Shown piece by piece: positions 1-7,913 of a stretch of DNA of 11,548 bases. Position 1 is the stretch's first letter. Every line of letters begins with the position of its first letter. Both the position numbers and the translations under genes were made by a program. Under the pieces are notes generated by a model that saw only the letters and a program-made list of their open reading frames with translations, made no database searches and was not told the DNA's origin. This DNA is from Paramuribaculum sp. (GTDB lineage: Bacteria > Bacteroidota > Bacteroidia > Bacteroidales > Muribaculaceae): assembly GCA_029058455.1 (NCBI GenBank), contig JAIDXU010000168.1:6803-18350 (forward strand), read 5' to 3'.

Positions 1-1135
1 CGCGGGCGAAATCGGGAGCGAAATCGCGGGTACGCGAGTAAAGATGAGGCTGAAAGGCCACCGTGAGCTGACGTGAGGGATAGAGGGCTTTGACCGAAAG
101 AATCGACGCAAGCAATTCGTCGGGATGATGGGCATAGTCGTCTATAATAACATGATCGGCCTCCTGAAGCCTGAGCTCAAATCTGCGTTTGGGGCCCATG
201 AAGCTGCTCATCGCTTCGCGGGCTATATCCGGGTCAAGCGACCCGGCAAGCCACAGCGCGCCGAGAGCCGCGATACTGTTTTCAATATTGATTTCAACCG
301 GCACGCCGAGAGTGATATTCCTGATCACACCCGAGGGAGTGACAAGGTCATAGGTTATCTTACCCTCTCCGCGACGTATGTTCGCGGCATGAAAGTCACC
401 TTCATCCCGCGAATAGGTCATGACCCTCACACCCTCCTGAGGTCGGGGGGTGAATTTCAGGCCGGTGTGAATCAGCAATGCGCCACCTTTACGTATCAGT
501 TCGGTGAAGCGGGAGAAACTTTCAAGATAGGCCTGCTCGTCACCATAAATATCGAGATGGTCGGGGTCGGTTGAAGTCACGACGGCCACATAAGGGGTAA
601 GGTGATGAAACGAGCGGTCATATTCATCAGCCTCGACTACTGAAAATTCTGATTTGGGATCGAGCAGAAAATTAGTGCCGTAGTTTCTCAACACTCCTCC
701 GAGAAAGGCGTTACATCCCTCGGGTGAATTATGAAGTATATGAGCAGCCATCGACGAGGTGGTGGTTTTGCCGTGAGTGCCCGAAAAGCAGATTGCTTTT
801 GAGTTTCTCGTTGCCTCGCCGAGCGCCGCGGCACGCTTCACAACTCTGAACCCTTTGTCGCGGAACCATTGCAATGCGCGATGTGATGACGGCACGGCCG
901 GAGTCATTACTACAAGCGTATCTTCGGGAGAGCGCATCTCTTCAGGAATAGCCTCCGGAGAGTCGTTATCGATCACAATATCCACCCCCTCGGCCTGGAG
1001 AGCGCGCGTGAGATCGGTAGCCGTGCGGTCGTAGCCGGCCACCCGCTTGCCCTGTGACAGGAAATAGCGTTCGAGAGCAGCCATGCCTATGCCGCCGGCA
1101 CCTACAAAATATATGTTTTTATAATCTTGGTTCAT
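1..1135 (-). CDS. murC: UDP-N-acetylmuramate--L-alanine ligase MurC (partial, 3' end beyond window)
   Basis: MurC is the cytoplasmic ATP-dependent ligase that joins L-alanine to UDP-MurNAc, the first amino-acid addition in peptidoglycan precursor synthesis. I translated the minus strand from the ATG at 1135-1133; it stays open for 378 codons to the window edge. Visible motifs are the N-terminal nucleotide-binding glycine loop (VGAGGIGM, residues 11-18), the Mur ligase P-loop GTHGKTTT (119-126), EADEYDRSF (168-176), the STDPDHLD stretch (188-195), NIENSIAA (283-290), DDYAHHP (332-338) and HLYSRT in the C-terminal domain (364-369). GTHGKT and DDYAHHP are typical of MurC rather than of MurD, MurE or MurF. 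Members of the family are about 450-490 residues, so roughly the last 80-110 are missing. Its start overlaps the murG stop (ATGA), which fixes the start and suggests translational coupling. The identity is secure. Confidence 0.97.
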   Translation of the reverse strand, partial: MNQDYKNIYFVGAGGIGMAALERYFLSQGKRVAGYDRTATDLTRALQAEGVDIVIDNDSPEAIPEEMRSPEDTLVVMTPAVPSSHRALQWFRDKGFRVVKRAAALGEATRNSKAICFSGTHGKTTTSSMAAHILHNSPEGCNAFLGGVLRNYGTNFLLDPKSEFSVVEADEYDRSFHHLTPYVAVVTSTDPDHLDIYGDEQAYLESFSRFTELIRKGGALLIHTGLKFTPRPQEGVRVMTYSRDEGDFHAANIRRGEGKITYDLVTPSGVIRNITLGVPVEINIENSIAALGALWLAGSLDPDIAREAMSSFMGPKRRFELRLQEADHVIIDDYAHHPDELLASILSVKALYPSRQLTVAFQPHLYSRTRDFAPDFAR

Positions 1136-2241
1136 TTTTTCAGTTGATTGTTTTTAGCAAGCTCTATCACGAGACGTGCTATTTTTTCATCAGCCTTGTT
1201 TTTGGCAAGAAGCTTCACATTAGTCGATAACCTGTCAAGCAGTTCTTTGTCGGTCACCGTCTTGACAATAGCCTCAGGAAGCTTCTCCACAGCCTCGGCA
1301 TCAAGAATCATCAGAGCGGCATCGCGGGTTGTGAGCGCCATGGCGTTTTTCCGCTGGTGATCTTCGGCTACATTGGGCGAGGGTACCAGAATGGTCGGCA
1401 CACCGAGCAGTTCAAGTTCGCTTATCGTACCGGCACCCGCGCGTGACACAACAAGATCGGCGGCACGATAGGCCACATCCATCTGCTTGACAAAAGGCAT
1501 TGCCTTGACATTGACATAGGGCTCGGCTTTCGGAATAGCTATGTCAGCATATATCTTGCCCGTTTGCCAAAACAGATTGATACCATTCCGTGCCAGCAAC
1601 GGCAGAGCCGCTTCGATAGCCTCGTTGATTGTAGCAGCTCCGAGACTTCCGCCAATGCTTACCACAAGGGGTGTATCGGGATTGAAGCCCAGCGCTTTCT
1701 TAGCCTCGGCTTTGGTGAGATTACATTCGGTAAGCGCCTGACGCACCGGATTGCCGGTCTCCACAATCTTCTCCTCGGGGAAAAACCGATTCATCTCGGG
1801 ATAGGCAACGCATATCTTACATGCCTTGGCTGCAAGGAGCTTGTTGGTCACTCCGGGATAGGAATTCTGTTCCTGAATAAGAGTGGGTATATGTGATTTC
1901 TGGGCGCGCTTCACGACCGGTGCCGAGGCATAACCTCCCACACCGACCACTACATCAGGTTGGAAATCCTTGACGATTTTGCGGGCCATGCGCATTGAGC
2001 GCCACAGCTTGATCAATACGCCAAAATTCTTCCACAGCTTGGTGCGCGAAAATCCCGCCACAGGCAAGCCGATGATTTTATATCCGGCCTCAGGCACTTT
2101 TTCCATCTCCATACGACCGAGAGCGCCGACAAAAAGTATCTCGGCATCGGGACAATGACGCTTCACCGCATTGGCAATCGAAAGAGCGGGAAAGATGTGG
2201 CCGCCTGTGCCACCTCCGCCTATCAGTAATTTCAGAGGCAT
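1132..2241 (-). CDS. murG: UDP-N-acetylglucosamine--lipid I GlcNAc transferase MurG
   Basis: MurG is the membrane-associated GT-B glycosyltransferase (family GT28) that moves GlcNAc from UDP-GlcNAc to lipid I, making lipid II on the cytoplasmic face of the membrane. The 369-residue product is of normal family length. The N-terminal domain has the glycine-rich loop GGGGTGGH (8-15), GVGGYAS (100-106) and EQNSYPG (124-130). The C-terminal UDP-GlcNAc-binding domain has GGSLGA (197-202), SRAGAGTISELELLG (266-280, with the conserved Glu275) and the DHQRKNA segment (294-300). There is no signal peptide or membrane segment, as expected for a peripheral protein. It begins 41 bases after ftsW and its TGA overlaps the murC ATG, so the two are probably co-translated. 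No Shine-Dalgarno sequence precedes the start. Nothing is missing or unusual. Confidence 0.98.
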   Translation of the reverse strand: MPLKLLIGGGGTGGHIFPALSIANAVKRHCPDAEILFVGALGRMEMEKVPEAGYKIIGLPVAGFSRTKLWKNFGVLIKLWRSMRMARKIVKDFQPDVVVGVGGYASAPVVKRAQKSHIPTLIQEQNSYPGVTNKLLAAKACKICVAYPEMNRFFPEEKIVETGNPVRQALTECNLTKAEAKKALGFNPDTPLVVSIGGSLGAATINEAIEAALPLLARNGINLFWQTGKIYADIAIPKAEPYVNVKAMPFVKQMDVAYRAADLVVSRAGAGTISELELLGVPTILVPSPNVAEDHQRKNAMALTTRDAALMILDAEAVEKLPEAIVKTVTDKELLDRLSTNVKLLAKNKADEKIARLVIELAKNNQLKK

Positions 2242-2282
2242 ATCGGAAATAAATTATAGATAGTTCTTGAATTATGGTTGAC

Positions 2283-3611
2283 TTAGATTCTTGTGGGGTT
2301 GGCAGCCTTGAGATCGTCGGGCAACTCTGACAGCTCACGGTTTACATCCTGACGCTTGCCCGAGCGGGCGGTGTGGCGACTCACGCTCAACATCACTCCG
2401 AAGGCCAGCGACGTGACTATTATGCTTGATCCGCCCTTTGATATGAGCGGCAACGGTTGACCGGAAACAGGGGCGAAACCGGTAACGATAGCCATGTGGA
2501 ACAGCGCCTGAATAGCTATCAGCACCGCCATGCCGAGCACCAGCAATGCCGGGAAACATCGGGTGCACCGCGCCGCGATAGCACTCGCCCTCATCATTAG
2601 CCACAGATAGAGCACCAACACAAGCAATCCACCCCACAGGCCGAGGTCCTCGACTATGATGGCATAGATATAATCGGAGAAAGCAAGCGGCAAGCGGGCT
2701 GTCTCACGCGAGTTACCGGGCAACACTCCCGAGATGCCGCCGTTGGCCTGAGCGATATATGACAGCATTTCCTGGCGATTGTCGGCATTTATGGGCAATT
2801 CATATTTGGGACGGCCGTCTCCCTGATGTCGCGTAAATCGGTTTATCCATGTCTCAACACGAAGCTTATCTTTCTTATTGTCGACCTGTTCGGTTTTGGC
2901 TTGATTACCGGTGTCGTTCGACTCGTGGCGTGACTCCATAAATGTCAACACACCCACAAACATGGCGAAACACACACCATAAACACCCAGAACAATAAGC
3001 AGTTTCTTAAACTGCACTCCGGCAATCAGAAACATCGACAGGCTTATACCCATGAGCAGCAATGTGTTGGTAAGGCCCTGCTTTATAAGCATGAGGCCAA
3101 ACAGAAGCACCGTCGCGGCCATAATCATTACGCCTTTGTTAGTCACACCGCCACCTTTCATCTGGGTGCGCGACGCTACAAACGCCGTAACCAGCACTGC
3201 AGAAAACTTGATGAACTCAGCCGGCTGAAGCTGAAAACCGGCAATGAGTATAGATCTTCGGGCTCCATTGATCACCGCGCCGAAGAAATATACATAGATC
3301 ATCGTCAGCACGCTGACCAACACAAACACCAGCGACCAAAAATAGAAATGACGATAGTGAAGCTTCTCCAGAAAAAGCATTATTCCCAGACCTCCGAACA
3401 ACATGGCCATGTGGCGCACAATCGGCATTACCACTCCCATGCCCGAGCCGGTGACCTCACGCGAGGAGGCGCTGTAGAGCTCGATCACAGAAATGATAAT
3501 CAATACAATATATATGCCCCAAATATGCGGGTCATGGCGGGTAAAACCCTTGTCGCGGGTTGATGAAGCGGATGAGAGAGTCGCTTCGCTCGAGATTGAT
3601 TCGGTAGCCAT
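2283..3611 (-). CDS. ftsW: SEDS-family septal peptidoglycan glycosyltransferase FtsW
   Basis: FtsW is a polytopic SEDS protein that polymerises lipid II into glycan strands at the division septum, together with FtsI. The 442-residue product has a hydrophilic N-terminus (1-28) followed by many hydrophobic segments. Family motifs include NGARRSI (115-121), QPAEFIK (129-135), ISGVLPGNS (293-301) and PVSGQPLPLISKGGSS (381-396). The probable catalytic aspartate is Asp313 in AFSDYIYAII, which aligns with the essential SEDS Asp in the extracellular loop. A charged loop at about 225-265, rich in Lys, Asn and Asp, lies between hydrophobic segments and is longer than in E. coli. RodA is the main alternative, but the position between murD and murG argues for FtsW. 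It starts 69 bases after murD; that gap holds a short tandem repeat (see 3645-3679). The start is the first ATG and has an A-rich stretch but no Shine-Dalgarno. Confidence 0.96.
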   Translation of the reverse strand: MATESISSEATLSSASSTRDKGFTRHDPHIWGIYIVLIIISVIELYSASSREVTGSGMGVVMPIVRHMAMLFGGLGIMLFLEKLHYRHFYFWSLVFVLVSVLTMIYVYFFGAVINGARRSILIAGFQLQPAEFIKFSAVLVTAFVASRTQMKGGGVTNKGVMIMAATVLLFGLMLIKQGLTNTLLLMGISLSMFLIAGVQFKKLLIVLGVYGVCFAMFVGVLTFMESRHESNDTGNQAKTEQVDNKKDKLRVETWINRFTRHQGDGRPKYELPINADNRQEMLSYIAQANGGISGVLPGNSRETARLPLAFSDYIYAIIVEDLGLWGGLLVLVLYLWLMMRASAIAARCTRCFPALLVLGMAVLIAIQALFHMAIVTGFAPVSGQPLPLISKGGSSIIVTSLAFGVMLSVSRHTARSGKRQDVNRELSELPDDLKAANPTRI

Positions 3612-3644
3612 CTTTTTAATGATGTCGGAAGGTTTGGAGAAAGA

Positions 3645-3679
3645 TATAATTTTACAGATCTTAAAATTTCGGCAGATCT
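3645..3679 (-). repeat. imperfect tandem repeat with two AGATCT palindromes in the murD-ftsW gap
   Basis: On the minus strand two adjacent units, AGATCTGCCGAAATTTTA (3662-3679) and AGATCTGTAAAATTATA (3645-3661), share AGATCTG exactly and most of the AT-rich remainder. They occupy about half of the 69-base leader of ftsW. The first seven bases match perfectly; the rest differs by substitutions and one missing base. The arrangement looks like a small tandem duplication. Any regulatory role, for example at an internal ftsW promoter or in ftsW translation, is conjecture. Confidence 0.4.
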
Positions 3680-3680
3680 A

Positions 3681-5072
3681 TCATTTATTTGAATTGTCGG
3701 TTGGGTTCATGGCCATAACGGCAGCCTTAAATTGCTCACCTCTATCCTCATAGCTTTTAAAGAGGTCAAAGCTTGCGCAACAGGGTGACAGCAAAACGGT
3801 GTCACCATCCGCAGCAAGAGAGCGACATGCCTCTACAGCCTCGGCAAGAGAATGGGTATCGGCTATCTTATCGACCTTACCGTTGAAGAATTCGAGGATT
3901 TTTTCATTGTGCAGACCCATAGCTACGATAGCCTTGACTTTGCTCTCGACAAGGGGGAGAATTTCGGAATAGTCGTTGCCCTTATCCTTTCCACCCAAAA
4001 TCAACACCACGCTTTTGCTCTTGGGCATACTCTCGAGAGCATACCAGCATGAATTGACATTGGTGGCTTTGGAATCGTTGATATATCTCACGCCGTCGAT
4101 AGTGGCGACATATTCAAGACGATGTTCCACTCCTTCGAAATTGCTCAGAGCCTTGCGGATATCCTCCTTGCGAATGTCAAGCAAACAGGCCGACAAGCCG
4201 GCAGCCATAGAATTATAGAGATTGTGAAGACCGTTGAGCGACAGATCGGTGCGAGGCATTTTGAGAGAAGTATCCGAAGTGTCAAACACCACCTCATCAT
4301 CGCCGTCAACATAGGCGTGGGAGAGTTTCTCCTCATGCTCGGCAAACGGATAGAGCCGCGCTTCGGTGGCAATATGGGCCAACTGAGCGGTAATCACGGG
4401 ATCATCCTGCCAGAATATGAAAGCATCCTCCGGGGTGAGATTGTTGAGTATTCTGAACTTGGCGTTGACATAATTCTGCATCTTGTAGTCATAGCGGTCA
4501 AGATGGTCGGGAGTTATGTTGAGCATTACGGCGATGTTAGCCTTGAACTCATACATGTTTTCAAGCTGAAAGCTCGACAACTCTATAACATACACATCAT
4601 GGTGTTCGCGTGCGACCTGAAGGGCAAGCGAGCGGCCTACATTACCGGCCAGACCTACATTGAGACCGGCATCCTTTAGGATATGGTAGGTGAGCAAAGT
4701 AGTGGTTGTCTTACCGTTCGAACCGGTGATACACACCATCTTTGCGTCGGTATATCTTCCGGCAAATTCTATCTCGCTGATAACCGGTATGTTTTTTTCG
4801 GTAATAGCCTTGATCACCGGAAGTGTGGGCGCGATACCCGGGCTTTTAACCACCTCGTCGGCCTGAAGGATACGTTCCATAGTGTGGGTGCCCTGCTCCC
4901 ACTCGATATTTTCGCTGTCGAGCATTTCACGATAGCGGGGAGCTATGGTGCCTGAATCGCTCAGAAACACCTCCATGCCTTGCTGTTTGCCGAGTATTGC
5001 GGCACCTACGCCGCTTTCGCCTCCTCCGAGCACCACCAGCCGGCGGCGCTTGTAGTCATCAGGATTATACAT
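3681..5072 (-). CDS. murD: UDP-N-acetylmuramoyl-L-alanine--D-glutamate ligase MurD
   Basis: MurD is the cytoplasmic ATP-dependent ligase that adds D-glutamate to UDP-MurNAc-L-Ala. The 463-residue product is close to the usual 440-460. It opens with a Rossmann-like UDP-binding domain (VVLGGGESGVG, 13-23; KSPGIAP, 76-82). The central ATPase domain has the P-loop GSNGKTTTT (117-125), ELSSFQLE (164-171), NITPDHLDRY (185-194) and YVNAK, whose Lys205 corresponds to the carbamylated lysine of Mur ligases. The C-terminal domain contains NDSKATN (332-338), GGKDKG (360-365) and the LSPCCASFDLFKSYEDRG block (428-445), which is diagnostic for MurD (commonly SPACASFD; here one Ala is Cys). The gene lies 51 bases downstream of mraY and 69 bases upstream of ftsW, matching the usual dcw order. 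It has no membrane segment, and all key residues are present. Confidence 0.98.
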   Translation of the reverse strand: MYNPDDYKRRRLVVLGGGESGVGAAILGKQQGMEVFLSDSGTIAPRYREMLDSENIEWEQGTHTMERILQADEVVKSPGIAPTLPVIKAITEKNIPVISEIEFAGRYTDAKMVCITGSNGKTTTTLLTYHILKDAGLNVGLAGNVGRSLALQVAREHHDVYVIELSSFQLENMYEFKANIAVMLNITPDHLDRYDYKMQNYVNAKFRILNNLTPEDAFIFWQDDPVITAQLAHIATEARLYPFAEHEEKLSHAYVDGDDEVVFDTSDTSLKMPRTDLSLNGLHNLYNSMAAGLSACLLDIRKEDIRKALSNFEGVEHRLEYVATIDGVRYINDSKATNVNSCWYALESMPKSKSVVLILGGKDKGNDYSEILPLVESKVKAIVAMGLHNEKILEFFNGKVDKIADTHSLAEAVEACRSLAADGDTVLLSPCCASFDLFKSYEDRGEQFKAAVMAMNPTDNSNK

Positions 5073-5123
5073 TTCGCTGAATATTGTTGAAATTTAGTCG
5101 TTTTACGAATTTCCGGGTTTAAG

Positions 5124-6386
5124 TTATCTCACCTTGAGGGTTACAAAGGTCAGGGCCACAAACAGAACGCTGATGATGCAGAATCTCACCACAAGCCTGT
5201 TTTCCTTGATAGGATTGAGAGGCACCTGAATCAAAGCATCGATACCCGCATTTCCCTGCTTCTGGAAATGATGGTGAAGGGGTGTCATCTTGAAAATGCG
5301 CTTGCCGGTGCCGGTAAACTTTCTTGTGAGTTTGAAATATCCTGTCTGAAGAATAACCGAAAGGTCCTCAATCATATAAATGCCGCAGAGCAACGGCAGA
5401 AGCAGCTCCTTGCGGATAAGGATGGCAAACACCGCCACTATGCCGCCGATAGTCAGCGAGCCGGTATCGCCCATAAACACCTCGGCGGGAGAGGCGTTAT
5501 ACCACAGGAAGCCTATCAGCGCTCCCACAAAGGCCGACATAAACACCACAAGCTCCTCCGAGCCGGGTATATACATAATGTTGAGATAGGCCGAATAGAT
5601 GACATTGCCGCCGAGATAGGCCATTATGCCCAACGCTATCACTATAGGCGTTGAAACTCCCGTACACAAGCCGTCGAGACCGTCGGTGAGGTTAGCGCCG
5701 TTGCTGGTAGCGACAATTGCAAATACAGTGACCAGAGCATAAAGAATCCATCCTCCGGTCTCGGCCCATTTACCCATCCAACCGGTCAGCCAGGTATAAT
5801 CAAAGTTATTATCCTTCACAAACGGTATTGTGGTCTGAGGTGCCTTTATCTCATGATAGCTATACACTACCTCCGTTTCGTGGGTTGTGAGGTCACACAC
5901 TTCGGAGTTTTGCTTCATTACTATGTCGGGGCTGAAATACATCGTGGCCACTACAATCGCTCCGAGTCCCAGCTGACCGGCGATTTTAGCTTTTCCGCTC
6001 ATGCCGTCTTTGTTGTGACGGCGCAGTTTCAGATAATCGTCGGTAAATCCGAGTGCTCCGAGCCACACTGTTGTCAGCAGCATGAGAAGCATGTAGACAT
6101 TGGAGAGATTTCCGACCAGCAGGCTCGGTATCATCACGCTCATGATAATGATTATACCACCCATAGTAGGGGTTCCGGCCTTTTCCGACTGCCCTTCGAG
6201 GCCCAGTTTGCGCACAATCTCGCCAACCTGAAGTTTGCGCAGACGATCAATGATTGTTCGCCCAACAAAAATAGCCAGACAAAGAGCCAATACGAAAGCC
6301 ACCCCCGAGCGGAAACTGATATAGGTCATCAGTCTCACACCGGGCAGCCCGCTGTCCTGAAGCAATTGAAACAGATAGTAAAGCAT
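5124..6386 (-). CDS. mraY: phospho-N-acetylmuramoyl-pentapeptide-transferase MraY
   Basis: MraY is the integral membrane enzyme that transfers phospho-MurNAc-pentapeptide from UDP to undecaprenyl phosphate, forming lipid I. The translation is strongly hydrophobic with about ten membrane segments. Conserved catalytic and Mg-binding motifs are GTPTMGG (71-77), the Asp pair TDDYLK (115-120), NLTDGLDGL (232-240, Asp235 and Asp238), MGDTGS (305-310) and the MraY-specific TPLHHHFQ (368-375). The HHH motif separates it from WecA-type relatives. At 420 residues it is about 60 longer than E. coli MraY (360). Most of the extra length is a hydrophilic stretch at about 155-205, between hydrophobic segments and before the NLTDGLDGL motif. 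From memory, Bacteroidetes MraY proteins share this insertion. The start is 40 bases after murE; an AGGA sits only three bases before the ATG, too close for an ordinary Shine-Dalgarno. Confidence 0.98.
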   Translation of the reverse strand: MLYYLFQLLQDSGLPGVRLMTYISFRSGVAFVLALCLAIFVGRTIIDRLRKLQVGEIVRKLGLEGQSEKAGTPTMGGIIIIMSVMIPSLLVGNLSNVYMLLMLLTTVWLGALGFTDDYLKLRRHNKDGMSGKAKIAGQLGLGAIVVATMYFSPDIVMKQNSEVCDLTTHETEVVYSYHEIKAPQTTIPFVKDNNFDYTWLTGWMGKWAETGGWILYALVTVFAIVATSNGANLTDGLDGLCTGVSTPIVIALGIMAYLGGNVIYSAYLNIMYIPGSEELVVFMSAFVGALIGFLWYNASPAEVFMGDTGSLTIGGIVAVFAILIRKELLLPLLCGIYMIEDLSVILQTGYFKLTRKFTGTGKRIFKMTPLHHHFQKQGNAGIDALIQVPLNPIKENRLVVRFCIISVLFVALTFVTLKVR

Positions 6387-6426
6387 TTATCCTGATTCTG
6401 TTAACTTTTTTATATAGAAATCCTTA

Positions 6427-7884
6427 TCAGAGTGAGCGGAGAGCTTCCATAACGACCTCGCGGTCATCGAAATGATGTTTCACACCTTTTACTTCCTGAT
6501 AGTCTTCATGACCCTTGCCGGCCACAAGCACAACATCGCCGGGAGCGGCCATGCGTGATGCCTCAAAGATGGCTTCACGACGGTCGACTATCGAGATTGT
6601 GCGTGTGCGGGCATTGTCGTCGAGACCGGCCTCCATATCGGCGATAATCTGCTCGGGCACCTCATCGCGGGGATTGTCGCTGGTGAGCACGACTCTGTCG
6701 CTCAGACGGGCCGCCTCCGAAGCCATGATGGGGCGCTTGCCTTTGTCGCGGTTGCCGCCGGCACCTACAACAGTGATGATACGGCCGGAATTGCCAAGCA
6801 CGCCGCGGATAGCGTTAAGCACGTTGACAACAGCGTCGGGGGTGTGGGCATAGTCCACAACTCCGGTCACTCCGGTAGCTGAACGGAAAGTCTGGAAGCG
6901 GCCGGCCACAGGCACGAGCTTACTCATTCTCACAAGCACATCCTGTTCGTCCCAACCTAAAAGTATCGACGCGCCATAAACAGCGGTGAGGTTATAGGCA
7001 TTGTATTTGCCGGTAAACATCACCTCCACCTCATGACCGTTGAGGCTGAGCAGGGTACCGTCAAGACGGCTTTCAATCACCTTGCCCATAAAGTCGGCCT
7101 GAGAGCGGAGAGAATAAGTGCAGCGACGTGCTGCAGTGTTCTGAATCATCACCTCGCCGACTTTATCATCTATATTGGTGAGGGCAAAAGCCTCGGCAGG
7201 GAGAATGTCAAAGAACGATTGTTTGGCCTTGAGATAGTTTTCGAAGGTCTTGTGATAGTCGAGGTGATCGCGGGTAAGGTTTGAGAAGATACCGCCCGCA
7301 AAAGTCAGGCCGGCAATGCGGTGCTGATGGGCGGCGTGGCTGCTCACCTCCATTGCGGCATAGGTACATCCGGCCACCACCATGCGGTGAAGAAGCTCAT
7401 TGATGGTAAGGGGGTCGGGGGTAGTCTGATTGGTAGGTATCGCCTCATCGTCGATATAGTTGCACACGGTTGAAAGCAAACCCGCTTTCGCACCGCCGAG
7501 ACGAGCCATCTCATAGATGAGTGTCGCGGTAGTTGTTTTGCCGTTTGTGCCGGTCACACCCACGAGCTTGAGTTTGCGCGAGGGGTTACCCCACCATTGA
7601 GAGGCAAGCTTACCGAGAGCGATTGCCGAGTTTTCCACACGAATATATGTCACATTGGGCTCGAGACGTTCGGGCAGTGTCTCGCATACGATAGCTGCCG
7701 CTCCGGCAAGTGTCACCAACGGAATAAACTTGTGAGCGTCAACACTCACGCCGCGCACAGCAACAAAAATATCGTTGCGGCTCACCTTACGCGAGTCACA
7801 CTGTAGCGAGTTGATCGGTTTATCCTCATATCCGATTATCTGTTGGGGCTTGATGGCCGTGAGTAGTTCTGCAAGTGATCTCAT
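6427..7884 (-). CDS. murE: UDP-N-acetylmuramoyl-L-alanyl-D-glutamate--2,6-diaminopimelate ligase MurE
   Basis: MurE adds the third residue of the peptidoglycan stem peptide in the cytoplasm, using ATP. The 485-residue product is typical in length. It has an N-terminal UDP-MurNAc-binding domain (CDSRKV, 29-34), the P-loop GTNGKTTT (112-119), TTPDPL (154-159), EVSSHA (179-184), the [10 protein letters not shown] block (202-211) and YLKAK (217-221), in which Lys221 corresponds to the carbamylated lysine. The C-terminal domain has VVDYAHTPD (342-350), [12 protein letters not shown] (374-385), DNPR (403-406) and GKGHEDYQ (456-463). DNPR is the known signature of meso-diaminopimelate-adding MurE; lysine-adding enzymes differ there. 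The predicted peptidoglycan is therefore DAP-type, as in other Gram-negative bacteria. murE follows ftsI after 29 bases, and mraY comes next with no murF between, as I recall for Bacteroidetes clusters. Confidence 0.98.
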   Translation of the reverse strand: MRSLAELLTAIKPQQIIGYEDKPINSLQCDSRKVSRNDIFVAVRGVSVDAHKFIPLVTLAGAAAIVCETLPERLEPNVTYIRVENSAIALGKLASQWWGNPSRKLKLVGVTGTNGKTTTATLIYEMARLGGAKAGLLSTVCNYIDDEAIPTNQTTPDPLTINELLHRMVVAGCTYAAMEVSSHAAHQHRIAGLTFAGGIFSNLTRDHLDYHKTFENYLKAKQSFFDILPAEAFALTNIDDKVGEVMIQNTAARRCTYSLRSQADFMGKVIESRLDGTLLSLNGHEVEVMFTGKYNAYNLTAVYGASILLGWDEQDVLVRMSKLVPVAGRFQTFRSATGVTGVVDYAHTPDAVVNVLNAIRGVLGNSGRIITVVGAGGNRDKGKRPIMASEAARLSDRVVLTSDNPRDEVPEQIIADMEAGLDDNARTRTISIVDRREAIFEASRMAAPGDVVLVAGKGHEDYQEVKGVKHHFDDREVVMEALRSL

Positions 7885-7913
7885 GGGTAATATATATTTA
7901 TGTGTGGATATTA

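Noticed and set aside
125..1034. Two plus-strand open frames (125-574 and 777-1034) at the left end
   Set aside because: The minus strand across this whole stretch encodes MurC with all expected motifs; murC merely lacks a stop inside the window.
4122..4679. A 185-codon open frame on the plus strand, antisense to murD
   Set aside because: It lies entirely inside murD, shows no recognisable domain and its residues mirror the codon pattern of the conserved gene opposite.
5853..6395. A 180-codon open frame on the plus strand, antisense to mraY
   Set aside because: It is His- and Gln-rich with no membrane or domain pattern, as expected for the complement of a hydrophobic gene.
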